Source: Macrolepiota albuminosa
Lineage: Eukaryota; Basidiomycota; Agaricomycetes; Agaricales; Agaricaceae
NCBI GenBank assembly: GCA_027475525.1
Contig: JAMWFC010000108.1
Location: forward strand, 125,811-189,810
Direction of reading: 5' to 3'
Length of the DNA stretch: 64,000 bases
How positions within the stretch are numbered: position 1 is the stretch's first letter; each line of letters starts with the position of its first letter. Below the pieces are notes generated by a model. It saw nothing but the letters and a program-made list of their open reading frames with translations, searched no databases and had not been told where the DNA came from. Position numbers and translations under genes: made by a program. Below are positions 34,047 to 45,169 of this stretch, one piece after another.

Positions 34047-34555
34047 GGGGAGAGTCAAACCCACCTCTTATGCATGATATGGAATATTAATTTATCAATA
34101 TTCCACTAGACCACAGGGCCTTACTACAAGCATGTACAGTGTACAGGTAACTAAAAAAAGAGGCACCAGTATATTAGGGAGTCAAACCCACCCACAGTAC
34201 AAAAAAACCTGCACTAGTGTATATATGCACTGCCTAGGAGTTGAACCCACCGCTTTGCACAATATAGATTACCATTTGATAGATATTCCACTGAAACACT
34301 GGGACTTATTCCAACCTTATAATATACACATAAATTGGTCAAAAGACACCATCTTGATAAATTCATTTGATATTAGTCTTATTATGATGCACAGTGGAGG
34401 AGTCAAACCTACTGCTTGGCACAAGATAGATCACTAATTGATAAATATTCTACTGAACTACTGAGACTTGTTGCAACTTTATAATATATACATAGATTGG
34501 TCAAAGGACACTATCTCAGTAAATCCATTTGATCTGTTCATCTGCTTATAGATGG
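34047..34555 (-). repeat. Three tandem tRNA-derived SINE-like units
   Basis: On the minus strand three tRNA-like heads occur at 34047-34122, 34236-34306 and 34397-34469. Each has an A-box-like GTGGTCTAGTGGAATATT or variant and a B-box-like GGTGGGTTTGACTCCC or variant. The latter two share a flanking tail (TTATAATATA-ACATA-ATTGGTCAAA-GACAC), making a repeat of about 165 bases. A fourth B-box fragment lies at 34178-34193. The mature tRNA fold is degraded, so these are retroposed tRNA relatives, not tRNA genes. Confidence 0.55.
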
Positions 34556-34599
34556 GACACAGGTCCACCAGACTTGTTTCTCCTCTTTCAACCCAGCAT

Positions 34600-35018
34600 T
34601 GTCTCTACTAAATTATTTGTCATTTTTACACAGGAAGATTTCTTTGGACATTAGCTACCATCTGCTGACATCCACTACCACATGCCAGTGGACAGCAGAC
34701 ACCTTCCACCCTTTCCCTTCTTTCTCCTTAGTGCCATCCTCTCCACTCTCCACACTACCTCACATGCCATCCCCATCTGCCATATGCACCCCACTTCCCT
34801 CCTCTCCTCTGACCTGATATCTGATGTTTGCTACATCTGCTGGCATGCTAGTGGACACTTACACCCCTCCCCCTCCCCCTTCCCCCTCTTTCTCCTCAAC
34901 TCCATCCCTCTTCTGCCACCCCCCATGCTGTCCCAGATGCTATCCCAGGTGGTAGATGCCCATGCACCCCCTTTCCTTCTCTTCCACCCTGATGCCAGTG
35001 CATGCCAGACAATGCCAG
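34600..35018. repeat. Pyrimidine-rich tract and GATGCCAG minisatellite flank
   Basis: CT-rich sequence with repeated TGCCAGTGGACA-like words, ending in GATGCCAGTG-GCCAG words. No gene is seen. Confidence 0.45.
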
Positions 35019-35536
35019 TGTAAGGGCGACCTCTAGAGGCTGTGGCTCAGTCACACAGCTGGCAGAGGGAGATCCAAAGTGTATTAGAATATATACTGAC
35101 AATATCAAGGTAGCTACTCACCTGGCAGAGGGAGATCCAAAGAGAACAAGTCTGGGGATTCCCTATGCCAGGTTGGACGCTTCTGGGGCCTCTGAAGCAT
35201 GGGAAACAACTGTACAGTACAACAAAACCTTAAAAACTCGAAAATTGACTAACCAAACAAGTGTGCAAACAAGGGAGGAAAACTCCGGACTTTAGAAGTC
35301 AGAAAGGCAAACTCCGGCTTATCTAAGCAGCCTGGAGCGGTGCTGAAGGGCCCACACTTGTCTGAGTGATAGCTAAAGAACCAGAGCACCTCAAAGGTTG
35401 AGAATAGTACCAACAGATAGTGTTGAAGAAGTAGTAACAGCCAAATGAGAGAATGGTAGAAGAAATAAGGAAGTGAATGAAAGGAGAGTGAAGAAATAAG
35501 GAGTGAAAGAAGAAAGGAATGAGGGGTCCCCTGACA
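35019..35536 (-). mobile_element. Solo LTR, family A, with perfect 5-bp target duplication
   Basis: Minus-strand LTR of 518 bases with TG...CA ends (TGTCAGGGGACCCC to CGCCCTTACA). It is flanked by GCCAG at 35014-35018 and 35537-35541. Sisters lie at 41082-41600 and 52273-52771; all share the TTATATAAGC TATA region and the GGATCTCCCTCTGCCAG pair near the 3' end. There is no internal region between the duplications, so it is a solo LTR left by recombination. Open frames inside it are not genes. Confidence 0.88.
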
Positions 35537-35720
35537 GCCAGAGGTTGCTAGGAGTCGCCAACAGATGCTCACAAATGCCCACAGATGCCAGCAAATAGCC
35601 AACAGATGCCAACAGATGTATGATGGATGCCGATAGATGCTAGCAGGTCCCAACAGCTGCCAACAGATTCTGACAGATGCCAGCTGATGGCAGCTGATGC
35701 CAACACCTCTTTCAAGCCAC
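35537..35720. repeat. Degenerate GCCAACAGAT minisatellite
   Basis: Tandem, imperfect units of about 10-12 bases (GCCAACAGATG, GCCCACAGATG, GCCAGCAAATA and others). The solo LTR is inserted in this array: similar GATGCCAG words lie on its other side. Confidence 0.7.
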
Positions 35721-35729
35721 AAAAACTCT

Positions 35730-36365
35730 TTTGGGGGCCTTTGCCCCCCCCGCCCAACCTCCCTTTGGCCAAGGGTTGGTAGGCCAAGGTTTGGTCAGGC
35801 CAAGGCTCATAGCATACTCCCCCCTTCCCTAACCTACAGGGTTTTGGTAGGGGAAATGCAAAGGTAAAGGGGCAAAGGTAAGGCCAACATCTTACTACTA
35901 CTAAGGCCTACGGCCTAACTACTAGTTATACGTACTTCGTAGGGAGGCGGGGAGTAGGCTTTATTTTAGCCTTAGCCCTAACCCTAAGTTCTAAAACTAA
36001 GGTGGTTAGGGGGAAAGGGGGGGGGGGAGGTTTGGGCCACCTACGGTAGGGAGGGGAGGCGGGCAAAGGTAGAAAACCACAGCCCCTCCTAGCTCTCCTT
36101 CTAATATTCTTATTCTACTCGTAAGGCAGATCTTCCTACCCCTCCTTAGGGACTTCTTATTATACCTTACCTTAATTAGGAGGACTAAAAAGGACTTCTC
36201 TCCTTATTTCCTACGGTTTACTAAGAGTAGGTAGATTTCCTACGGACAATAGTATAAGTACTACTATTCTTATTATTCCTTGTCCTAAGGGACCATAGGG
36301 GCTACTCCTTCTATCCCGCAGGAGTAAGCATTAGCTCCGTAGGCTAGTTTTTGGGGGGTATGCTG
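35730..36365. other. GC-cluster segment resembling fungal mitochondrial spacer
   Basis: The texture differs sharply from both flanks: short G/C runs with small hairpin words (TACGTACTTCGTAGGG, CCTACGGCC, CTACGGTAGGG, TCCTTAGGGAC) in an A+T background, a G run at 36020, and a CCCTAACCCTAA word near 35980. Such alternation is typical of intergenic mitochondrial DNA of some mushrooms, so a nuclear mitochondrial insertion is possible. No mitochondrial gene was recognised. Confidence 0.35.
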
Positions 36366-36467
36366 CCTCCTTTCCACCTCTAATTATCCATGCAGGAACC
36401 TGTGGAGATGTAGGAGGACCACAGTTCATTGTGTTATCTGACCTTTGATTCTATCTGTTAGTAACAG

Positions 36468-36549
36468 ACCTGTGGTGCAATGGTTAAATTGTCATTGCAT
36501 TCTATTGCTGGAGGCTTCCCCAAGGCCAGGGGTTTGATTCCCCCCCTAC
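36468..36549 (+). repeat. tRNA-derived SINE head
   Basis: Has an A-box-like TGGTGCAATGGTTAAATTG and a B-box-like GGGGTTTGATTCCCC (CpG in GGTTCGATTCC lost to TpG). Not a functional tRNA: the acceptor stem does not pair well. Confidence 0.5.
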
Positions 36550-36559
36550 AGGCATGAAG

Positions 36560-37500
36560 AATGAGATGAAGAGTTACTTTTTTTTGGCCCAACCAGCCTC
36601 TGTGGGCCTGCATAGGCCTGTGCAGATGTCTGCTAGTGCCTCATGCAGGCTGGCATGGGCCTGTGTAGGTTTGAGTGGGTCGACATAGGTTTGCATGGAT
36701 GTCTGCTGGTAGTATGCATAGGCTTGTGTAGGTCTGCAGGGCCCTTTTGTGGACATATGCTGGCATCAGAGGTGGGAAAAGGAGGGAAGGGGAGGCACAC
36801 AGCCTCAAGTTGTTGTGGGGAGGAAGAGAGAGGAGAGGGAAGTGAGAACCTTGAGGAGGGTTTACATGCCATGATGTCCACCAATGGAGGAGGTTTTCAC
36901 TCATGGGCTGATGCCCATTTCTGGCCCCTAGTGTATGCTGGCATATGCCAAGTCTGCATGTGCATGTGTGTGCCCACCTGAACCATGTCATATAGCACAT
37001 TGTGAGACATCTGTGGCTCTGTATTCTATGGCTCTGTGGAGACTGCTCCACTACAGTGTAGTGGACTCTGCTAGACACATATGGTATGGCACAAAGCAAG
37101 CTCCTGTACAAATGTATGACATGTACCATTGTGATGTCTCTATGTGGGCTGTTGAGAAGAAAATTTCATTACACATTGCTAACACAGAAACCTCACTCAA
37201 AGACCATGCCCTGCTTCTCTCTCATGCCTCATGACTGTCAGGCCAATCCATTTTGTATTATTAGGTATATACTACTTATAATACACAGTGTTTGTACCAC
37301 CCACTAAGGTTCTACCTAATGTGTCTTATTAGATAACTTTCATTGACTTGCTGTGCTCAACAACAGTTACAACTGATAAGATTGAGAGTTTGATATCTCA
37401 GATTCTAGGCTTGCAAGGACCAGAAAATAAAATTGCAATCATGTCATCGAGGTTGGTTACAGGAGGTGGAAGTACTTGATATACCTTCTGAATAAGTGAC
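36560..37500. other. CpG-poor degraded sequence with GGCCTGTGTAGG words
   Basis: Imperfect repeats of GGCCTGTGTAGGT or GCATGGATGTCTGC words lie at 36600-36740. No gene is supported. Confidence 0.4.
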
Positions 37501-37529
37501 TCAAAAGCAATAACACCAAGGATACCAAA

Positions 37530-37790
37530 CTCTGCTCTTCCACTTCTTGGCAAGCATGACATTTGCTTTCCCTCTCCTTAACAATGAGACGCAACAACTA
37601 AACTATAGTTTGGATACAGGTAACCTGGAGTCACTGCAGGTGATATATAATACCTCCAATGTCAAGTTAATGGAGCTAAATATGATTGGTGTGGCAGAAA
37701 TTGATTTTGTCAGACTCAGGGGGTCATCTGAACCATCAGGGAAGGCATAGTACAAACAAGTCTACATTCCACATGACAAGACATCCCAAA
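37530..37790 (+). repeat. Third fragment of the element leader
   Basis: Matches the plus strand of 3.73-3.99 kb in order: GGCAAGC-TGAC, then ATTTGG-TACAGGT--CCTG, then CAGGTGATATATAATACCTCCAATG. The flanks do not continue the match, so it is an isolated fragment. Confidence 0.55.
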
Positions 37791-38243
37791 AACAGTTCTT
37801 ATCCCTGATAAGGATTTTTGTGAGCAACATCATGCAAATAGATGATTGTAATGTATCTGCAGCAGTCCCAGAAATGTAATCAGAAACTCAATGCACATAT
37901 AAAGGCCTCACAGCTTATGGAGCACAAGTAACTGCCCAATGCCTTGCAATGTAAGCTCAGCATTGGCTGAGTAATCTATTCCAGTAGTTGAGACTCTTTA
38001 GGGATTCAAGAGGGAAGGACATGCATTAGGACTGCTTTGGTAAATATCCAAATATCTAAACCCCTTGAGAACAGGTCCAGATCACTGATCATTGTCTTGC
38101 AGAGCACACAACCAGGGTATGTCATTAAAGAAGCAATGAGCAATTTTCAGTGATATCTAATCAACATCACAATGCTAGGTAGGCGACAATCCAGAGTAGC
38201 CAAGTCCACTAACTAGTTTGCAATGAATATACGATGTTCTATA

Positions 38244-40065
38244 TTAAAGAAATTTGGGAAATCTAGAGGTCTCAAGAATGAAAATTTTACGGTTGTCCTT
38301 AATTATGATGCGTCCAATGTCCTCGATCAAAATAGGTGGATCTATAGAGACCGTGCGCAAGAAACATTGAAGATTCGGAGAAACGGTGAGTTGATGCGCA
38401 GTGACAACATCTGAATGTAGATGATTTGTGGTGCCAACTTTGACTAGGGTCGAATCTTGTTTCTTCACAAGCGCCTTGTGTGTTCCAGCTGTATACAGAT
38501 GATATTCCTGGGGAACGTTCATACATCGTGCAAGATGCGGCTGATGCTCAACGTTGTGAGGGATTACTAGATGGTAAACGATCTGATCGGAAGTCAAAAC
38601 AAGAAGAACGGCGTCATTGTCCTGAATCGATTGGAGATGTTCAAATGCATTATCCCCATAACCGTCGAATGATGCCCACCGTGGTTCTGACGTAACCCAA
38701 GGATTTACGGGGGCAATAGGCTGAACGTCGGTCATTGCGCCTACATCGTATACGAAGAGATTGTCCGCGGAGACAAAGGCCAACCGGCTTCCTGGAAGCA
38801 GCAACACATATTTCTACATTGCGTATGTGAACACTTGTGTATACTGACTGGTATGAAAGGAGGGAGCCTCACGTACCGGGTACTTAGAGTCTGGATCGTT
38901 AGGAAAAATCACCGTTCTGCGATGCACATACGTTGTACAGGATCTCCAGTCAAAAATTTCAATGTACGACCGGAACCGGGAGGTATAAATAAGCCTGGCG
39001 AGTAGATTACCAGAAATACTGACAGATAATACACTGGTACGGGGTTCAGTCGCTGGGAAGGAATGTAAAAAATGGGCTTCCAGGCATGCTGAGGACCCAT
39101 GTCCACGCAGGTGGACAGACCAGATCATAAGATCAAGAGAACCATTCAAAGGCCGTGCTACAATGTTTATCCGGATTCGATCAATATCATAGTACGCATC
39201 TGAATGTAATTCAACTGACCAAAGTATTCTGAAGGATAAGTGACCATGAAAAACTTGGGCGTTGGACTCATGTGATCGATTTCAACGGCCACACGATATA
39301 GTAATTGGCTGGTCGGGTCATCACGCGGTGGCATTAATACATTGCTCCGCATTTCGGGATCTTCAAGGTCATGGCACAACACTGAACCGTCGTCCATAGT
39401 GGTCAGAAGCCAGCGTCCACCTGGGACCATAGTAAACCTAAGTCGTGCATCAAAACAGATCATGCGCTCATGGACCGGATGGCTTTTAGATTGCCATTCC
39501 CAATCGGCACTCCTTCGTTGCAACACCCAGGACTCCAGTTCCATAGGCGAATACATGTCCAGACTTTCTTCTGCTTCCATCCTAAATCTTTTCTCTTCCA
39601 AATAGCTTCGGTACTGGTTCGTCCACACTTCCCGCGTTCGCGAAACGTCGTTTAGTTGTTTGCAAACCTAGAAACATCGATCTATTTCTGGCTTCGCAAT
39701 GAAAGTCGATGAACCCACCTGCCTCATGATAAGCAAGTCACGCCAGTGCACATGCTTCAGAATTTCGGTCAAAATTTCCGAAGGTAGGTCGCTGAACCTG
39801 AATGTATGTCGGGATTCCTTGGGTTCATTGGCAACAAAAAGCTTCCAAACAAGTAGTAGCATGACAAACGCTGCCTCTCCATGACCAAGCACTTACCAGT
39901 GAGGAAGGAATCCACTGGGCAATCTCTAACAGTCGGGTGCCGAAACGCCAACTACCAAGAAAACGAGAGGGTATGTCCTTTGGGAGACTCAAAAGGTAAA
40001 GTATAGGTACACAGCAGATGCGGCCTCACTGTTTCTACTATATCTAAGCTGTTGTTATCTTCCAT
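38244..40065 (-). CDS. F-box protein with propeller-like C-terminal region
   Basis: Six exons read cleanly: 40065-40030, 39925-39897, 39797-39719, 39667-39220, 39157-38877 and 38813-38244, giving 480 residues. Introns are 51-104 bases with GT-AG ends, and the phase is preserved at every join. The start ATG reads MEDNNSLDIVE. The F-box follows at residues 24-50 (WFSDLPSEILTEILKHVHW, RDLLIMRQVCKQLND), the SKP1-binding motif of SCF ubiquitin ligases. The rest (RFTMVPGGRWLLTTMDDGS; VLCHDLEDP; LAFVSADNLFVYDVG) alternates strand-like hydrophobic runs as in WD/beta-propeller F-box proteins expanded in Agaricomycetes. Target unknown. Normal CpG content between CpG-poor repeats marks it as a host gene. 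Its end abuts repeat sequence at 38.24 kb, so the native C-terminus might have been longer. The fourth intron boundary has a shorter alternative. Confidence 0.82.
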
Positions 40066-41081
40066 GTGCAAGCAGAGAGACTCAACGTAGAAGTTGAATT
40101 TGCAAGTTCAAAAACAGTTGTCACAAATTGTAACGTTTGCCTTGTCATGTGATGACAACGGAAGAGGAGTTTGAAATCCGTCAAAAGCGGACGACTGAGT
40201 CCCTGTAGCCTGGAATAGAAAACTGCTATGAAAGGAATTACAGGAGGTAACCAAGTACAAGTAGATCAGGGGAAAAACTACATCGTAGATGATAAACCTA
40301 AAGCAATAATGTACCAATTCCAAAACGAGGACCAGCCCGTTTTTTTTAAAAAAAAAGAGAGAGCAGGAAACCAATCGCACCGCTAAGACAGAATCTACCC
40401 AATGAACAATCCAGAGGAAACAAAAGAATGCATCTGGAACAGGGCCGGGAATTATTGGAAAGTGCAAAAAAATGAAAAACACAAACCAAGGGAGGTCGGA
40501 TTGTCAAAAACCAAACACAAAACACAAGAAAACCGGGGCAAAATCAAAGGGAAGAAATTAGAAAGAATAGTAGCGGTGCAAGCACAACTCTTTAAAACTC
40601 CTACAAATCATTCACTCAGACATGTCTCAATATGCATGAAATGCAACCATTGTACTACATAGGAGACAATACCAAATACAACTAAAATATATATCAATAT
40701 GCTCTTTATGATGTTTAATTTGTTGGTGTTTCTCTGAATTAGCCTCCTTTTTAGCAGCTTGCACACTTTTATAGATCTTTCATTTTTGCACTAGAAAGTC
40801 TTTATCAGAGTTAACAAGACATTACTCATTTTATCTTGGTTTCACTTGGCCATGCAGTGTTGATTGCAGAAACTCTGTCAACAGGATACAGCAATAATGT
40901 CAAGATTTTCAATTGATTGTTAGGAGAAAACAGATAGTCATACATACATCTATTGCAAATCTTGTTATCTTGTTGAATCTACAAATAAATTAGTGGTACA
41001 TTTATTCTTCCAGTTTTAATTAATGCTTGTTTTGACTTGATGTAACGAAGTTACAGATTTGTGAGAGCTTAAAGGTCACAC
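40066..41081. other. Intergenic, no gene seen
   Basis: Upstream of the F-box gene. The CpG-normal part to about 40.6 kb presumably holds its promoter. After that the sequence becomes CpG-poor and AT-rich. Confidence 0.4.
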
Positions 41082-41600
41082 TGTCAGAGGACTCCTCATT
41101 TCTTCCTTTTCTCACTTCTTATTTCTTCACTCTCCCTTCATTCATTCTCTTATTTCTTCTGACATTATTTCATTTTACTGTTTCTATTCTTTCAACACTA
41201 TCTGTTAGTACTACTCTTAGCCCTTGAGATGCTCTGGTTCTTTAGCTTCCATTCAGACAAGTGTGGGCCCTTCAGCACCGCTTCCAGACTGCTTATATAA
41301 GCTGGAGTTTGCCTTTCTGACTTCTAAAGTCTGGAGTTTTCCTGCCTTGTTTGCACAGTTGTTTGGTTAGTCAATTTTCAAGTTTTTAAGGTTTTGTTGT
41401 ACTGTACAGTTGTTTCCCATGCTTTAGAAGCTCCAGAAGCATCCAACCTGGCATAGGGAATCCCTAGACTTGTTCTCTTTGGATCTCCCTCTGCCAGGTG
41501 AGTAGTTATTATGATATTGTCAGTACATACTCTAATACACTTTGGATCTCCCTCTGCCAGCTGTGTGACTGAGCCACAGCCTCTAGAGGTTGCCCTTACA
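41082..41600 (+). mobile_element. LTR, family A (solo, or 5' LTR of a degraded element)
   Basis: TG...CA ends (TGTCAGAGGACTCC to TTGCCCTTACA), 519 bases. The flanks are CACAC and CAAGC, so a target duplication is not preserved. A Gypsy gag relic begins about 30 bases downstream in the same orientation, but no primer-binding site is evident between them. Confidence 0.8.
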
Positions 41601-41628
41601 CAAGCAGTATTGCATGTCAACTAGGTCC

Positions 41629-42200
41629 AGTATGATTGGATGTTCAAGAGAGTCCTTACAGGACTGCACAATTGATTTGTGCACCTCTCAACACTACAGG
41701 ATGCAAGGCGGGACTTTCAGTCTGCCAAGTATACCAAGAAGTTGAGTGTACAAGAGTTCTACAATACCCTGAATGACCATGCCCAGAATATGGCAGTATA
41801 CCTGGATAAGTACACTATGCTCAAAACATTCTTGGATGGTATCCTAGCAGACATGATTCATATATCTGAGTTTGGTTATTTCATCAAGCAGTTCCAAGTC
41901 ATGAAATTCCCTGCACAATGCACCACTCGCTTTGTCTTGTATTTTATTAGCATCAAATCCTCAGATAATGAGCATTCCTGCAGCTGTAGCACTGTGGTGA
42001 TAGGACCCCACACAAGCTAGGTGCATTAACAGCAGGCTCAGCAGCAGTTCCAGACACCTTGCTGCACTCGTGCCCCAACTTGGCACACACAATTTATTCT
42101 TTCTAGGCCATTCCCGATAGACACGCACAGCAACCATCAAGATCAATTAGTGATAGCACCAGCAGCAGCTGGAATGACAGCTATCATCATGCTATCAATA
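41629..42200 (+). pseudogene. Ty3/Gypsy gag relic
   Basis: Reads DWMFKRVLTGLHN, LQDARRDFQSAKYTKKLSV, QEFYNTLNDHAQNMAVYLD and KYTMLKTFLDGILADMI. This is the retrotransposon gag pattern of fungal Gypsy elements (helix with F-x-A/K-Y, then Q-x-FY-x2-L-x2-HA and FLDGI). The N-terminus and everything after about 42.2 kb are missing or decayed. Confidence 0.7.
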
Positions 42201-42250
42201 AGGCCTTGACAGGTGGTGCTAATTAATCAGCATGTGGCTCAGCTAGCCAG

Positions 42251-42907
42251 TGACAGCACTTACAAATTAGGGATAATGCAATAAATCATGACGGTGGGAC
42301 TGACATTTCACCATGGCACATAATAACGCTTGGTGACTTCGAGACAGACAGAATGGACAGCAAGCTTGTAATTTCCTTTTATTTAGTTTAATTCATGGCC
42401 TTTACTTACATTCTTACTGTTCCATCCCTGCCTTGGCGACGGGGAACTTTAACTTACTATAAATACTTACCACTTGTCAATAGTCAACACAGAACAGAAT
42501 ACCCTGTTTACCTCACTCAGTTCACCTTACAGTTCAGATTTCTTTTGAGCTGGCTAAGTTCTTGGTTGCCAATTGTCTGAACACTTTTAGCCTGCTTGCT
42601 GCAGTTATGCTTACAAAACCTACATGCCTTGCACCTATGGCAGGCAACATGCAGCTTAGTTGTCACTAAGCCTTTCCGTCTTCTTACCACATCTTTTGCC
42701 ACACTTAACTCACTTCAACTTAGTTGCTTAGGCACCCAATCCTTAGCGCACATCTCTTGCCAACCTCTCTTGCCGACTTAATTATACCTTTCTGACTTGT
42801 TCTCTGAGACCTGTCCAGGACTCCCTCAAAACACTTAGCGTGCCCAACATTTACGGGTCAGTAGCTGTAAACTGTATCTGCTATTGATCTACTTTTGGGC
42901 GTCATCA
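42251..42907 (+). mobile_element. LTR-like block (family of 1692-2485)
   Basis: Starts TGACAGCACT and ends TTTTGGGCGTCATCA. TATA-like CTATAAATACTTACC near 42455 parallels TATAAAAGTACTTACTG in its sister. It directly abuts the cut end of the inverted helicase fragment at 42908, so it was probably inserted there. No target duplication is recognised. Confidence 0.45.
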
Positions 42908-43584
42908 GCAGAATAGTGCAGTATAGTAGGCTTGGTGCAATTGATACTTGGTTAAGTCTACTGAGATGAATGGTTTTTGTTTCATCACCATTTCTGGATG
43001 ATGGATTATCTTTGCTGTAGAAATGCACTAGTTTCTGATGGGTCTTGCTTGTGAATCAAGTACTTCCTATAATATTAATAGCATCTTTGTCCACATTTTG
43101 TGCAGTGATTATAGAAACATTTCTGAACTGTTTGTTGGATATAGATGGGCAACTATTAGAGATGGCCAATGATTTGCTCCTGAGAAACTTCACATCTTCT
43201 TTGGTGCATGCTCTATACCTCATGTTTTTGAGAGCAGTATGCAAAGCCATGTCTTCTGTAGACTGAGTTTTCTGCCTCGTATTTTTATGCAATATGACAA
43301 CAGTCATTACCTGATGCCATATAGCCTTGCCTATGGCAAACTCCTGATCCTTCAACGTTTTGGTATTTAAATCTACAGTTCTACTATATAATGCCAATCC
43401 TTTGTGCCTAGTGACAGGGGGTAACTGAGCAAAATCACCTGCAAATACCATGTTCATACCACTGAAAGAGATATCTAGTCTACTGAACAGCTGAGCCAGT
43501 TTTGCAGAAATCTTATACAAGTCTTGATATGATAACATAGATACTTTGTCAAAAAATATATAATCAACACCTAGTAGACAAGTC
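42908..43584 (-). pseudogene. Pif1-like helicase fragment of copy 2
   Basis: The minus strand reads DLYKISAKLAQLFSRLDIS and NMVFAGDFAQLPPVTRHKG, ending DKDAINIIGST. It is the helicase portion after Walker B, with a second deletion near 42975. The Walker A part is absent, so it cannot encode a functional helicase. Confidence 0.85.
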
Positions 43585-43943
43585 TATTACTACAAATGAT
43601 AAGCAATCATTAAAATCAACATGATATACAAGGATGTACACATCATAGGTGACACTAATTTTGTGCTTGACTAAAGAGGAAGATGCAGAATCGGCATCGA
43701 CAGGCAAGTTGCCAGCTACTACAGCTGCAAATATACTGATAACACATGTCAAGGTCATATATATGAATGATTACATAATGCATATGTTCAAGTAGTCTGC
43801 ATTCCTTAGTCAAATATATCAGTATAATAATAAAACCTAGGTAGGTAAATAGAAATTTACAAAACTTGCAGCTGTTCATACAAAGGACATGTCATATTTT
43901 CTGGTTTATCTGTGGATTTCTTCAACTTTTTGTGTGGAGGCAT
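43585..43943 (-). pseudogene. N-terminal fragment of the 7888-type gene
   Basis: ATG at 43943 (minus) reads MPPHKKLKKSTDKPENMTC. The Ser-rich second exon (ASNSPVDADSASSSSV in copy 1; GNLPVDADSASSSLV here) is present, then the copy jumps into helicase sequence at about 43584. Confidence 0.75.
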
Positions 43944-45169
43944 GGTAGTATCAAGTATAATGACGTAGAAATAGAAACAAATATAATGAGAGATAGATAG
44001 AGCAGAAGAGTAAGAATAAGGAAGCCTGCAGCATGCAGATTTTATAGTATCCTGGCAGACTAACAGATATGTAAACATCAAAAGCAACAAGAGTTGAATA
44101 ACCCAAATATATTAGTACAAGTACTTATGATTGCATGATAAACTGAATATACAAGCTAAATATAGGAGAAAAATATTTAAAACAAATAGAAATAAAAATA
44201 AAAATAAAAATAACACAGAGTTAATGATGGAATAGAAGCTTTGAGCCAGCCATTTGAGAGACGGATAAAGAACCATTAATACATGCTTAGATGAATACAT
44301 CAATACAAATTGAACAACAACACCTGCATAAAAAACCACGACTTCACATAAGCTCTACATGTACCAGACCGGCGAGCCTGAACATAAAAAGGCAAAAAAG
44401 TGGAAACATCCAGATACTATGAGAAATGTAGCTATAATGATGTAAGAAGTAAGAGATACCAACAGGCAAGCTAAAATGTTAATTTGAATTAGCCTTATTT
44501 AATCCTGCAGTAATAACAGAGTAATATGTAGATAATATGTAGGCAAACCAATCAATCAGTTTGAATTAATCTATTTCAATTCTAAAAGATATTAGAAGCA
44601 AAGTAACCCACTCAGTATCCAGAAAACAGACAATCTATAAGCTAAGATCAAATAAAATGATACAGCGGAATAAAAAATATATTAATGCAGAAATGCATAT
44701 GCTTTGAAATAAAAAGAAAAGAACACAGTCCTGTGGGACAGGAGAATCTATAGAAAAGAAGTTGTCTGTGAGACAGTTGGAGGATTAGCATATAGGGAGA
44801 TCCAATAAATTGGGTCAATCTTATTGTTTCTAAATATGTTGAATAGGAGAAATAAAATATATCCAAATCACTAAGAAGTCAGACAGACAGTCGACCCATA
44901 AACATTGCCTGCATCAGACCAATGCAATGCAACATGAAAATAAAAAGCTATACAGATAGTTGACTCTGAAAAGTTGCTTATAATAGACGGCTGCTATACA
45001 ATATGAGACAGTATCAGCTCACCAGACATTCTGTAGACTATCTTATCATCACATACACATATACAAAAAATGGACAATGAGTATAACAAAAGCAATGCAA
45101 ATGTGTACTGAATAAAGCCTTTTAGAATTATAAAAGAAATATTTAAATGAACATTGATATAGAAAGTAT

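Noticed and set aside
35002..35295. An open frame repeated at 41378-41620 and 52444-52760 with nearly the same peptide
   Set aside because: All three lie inside LTRs of one family with TG...CA ends, two of them with perfect target duplications. The shared peptide is a by-product of LTR similarity.
35975..35995. Telomere repeat (CCCTAACCCTAA)
   Set aside because: Only two units in a GC-cluster segment; chance or unrelated origin is likely. It is not evidence of a chromosome end or fusion.
36641..37129. Frames of 112-162 codons on both strands
   Set aside because: They lie in CpG-poor, word-repetitive sequence. Both strands are open because of composition, and no domain is visible.
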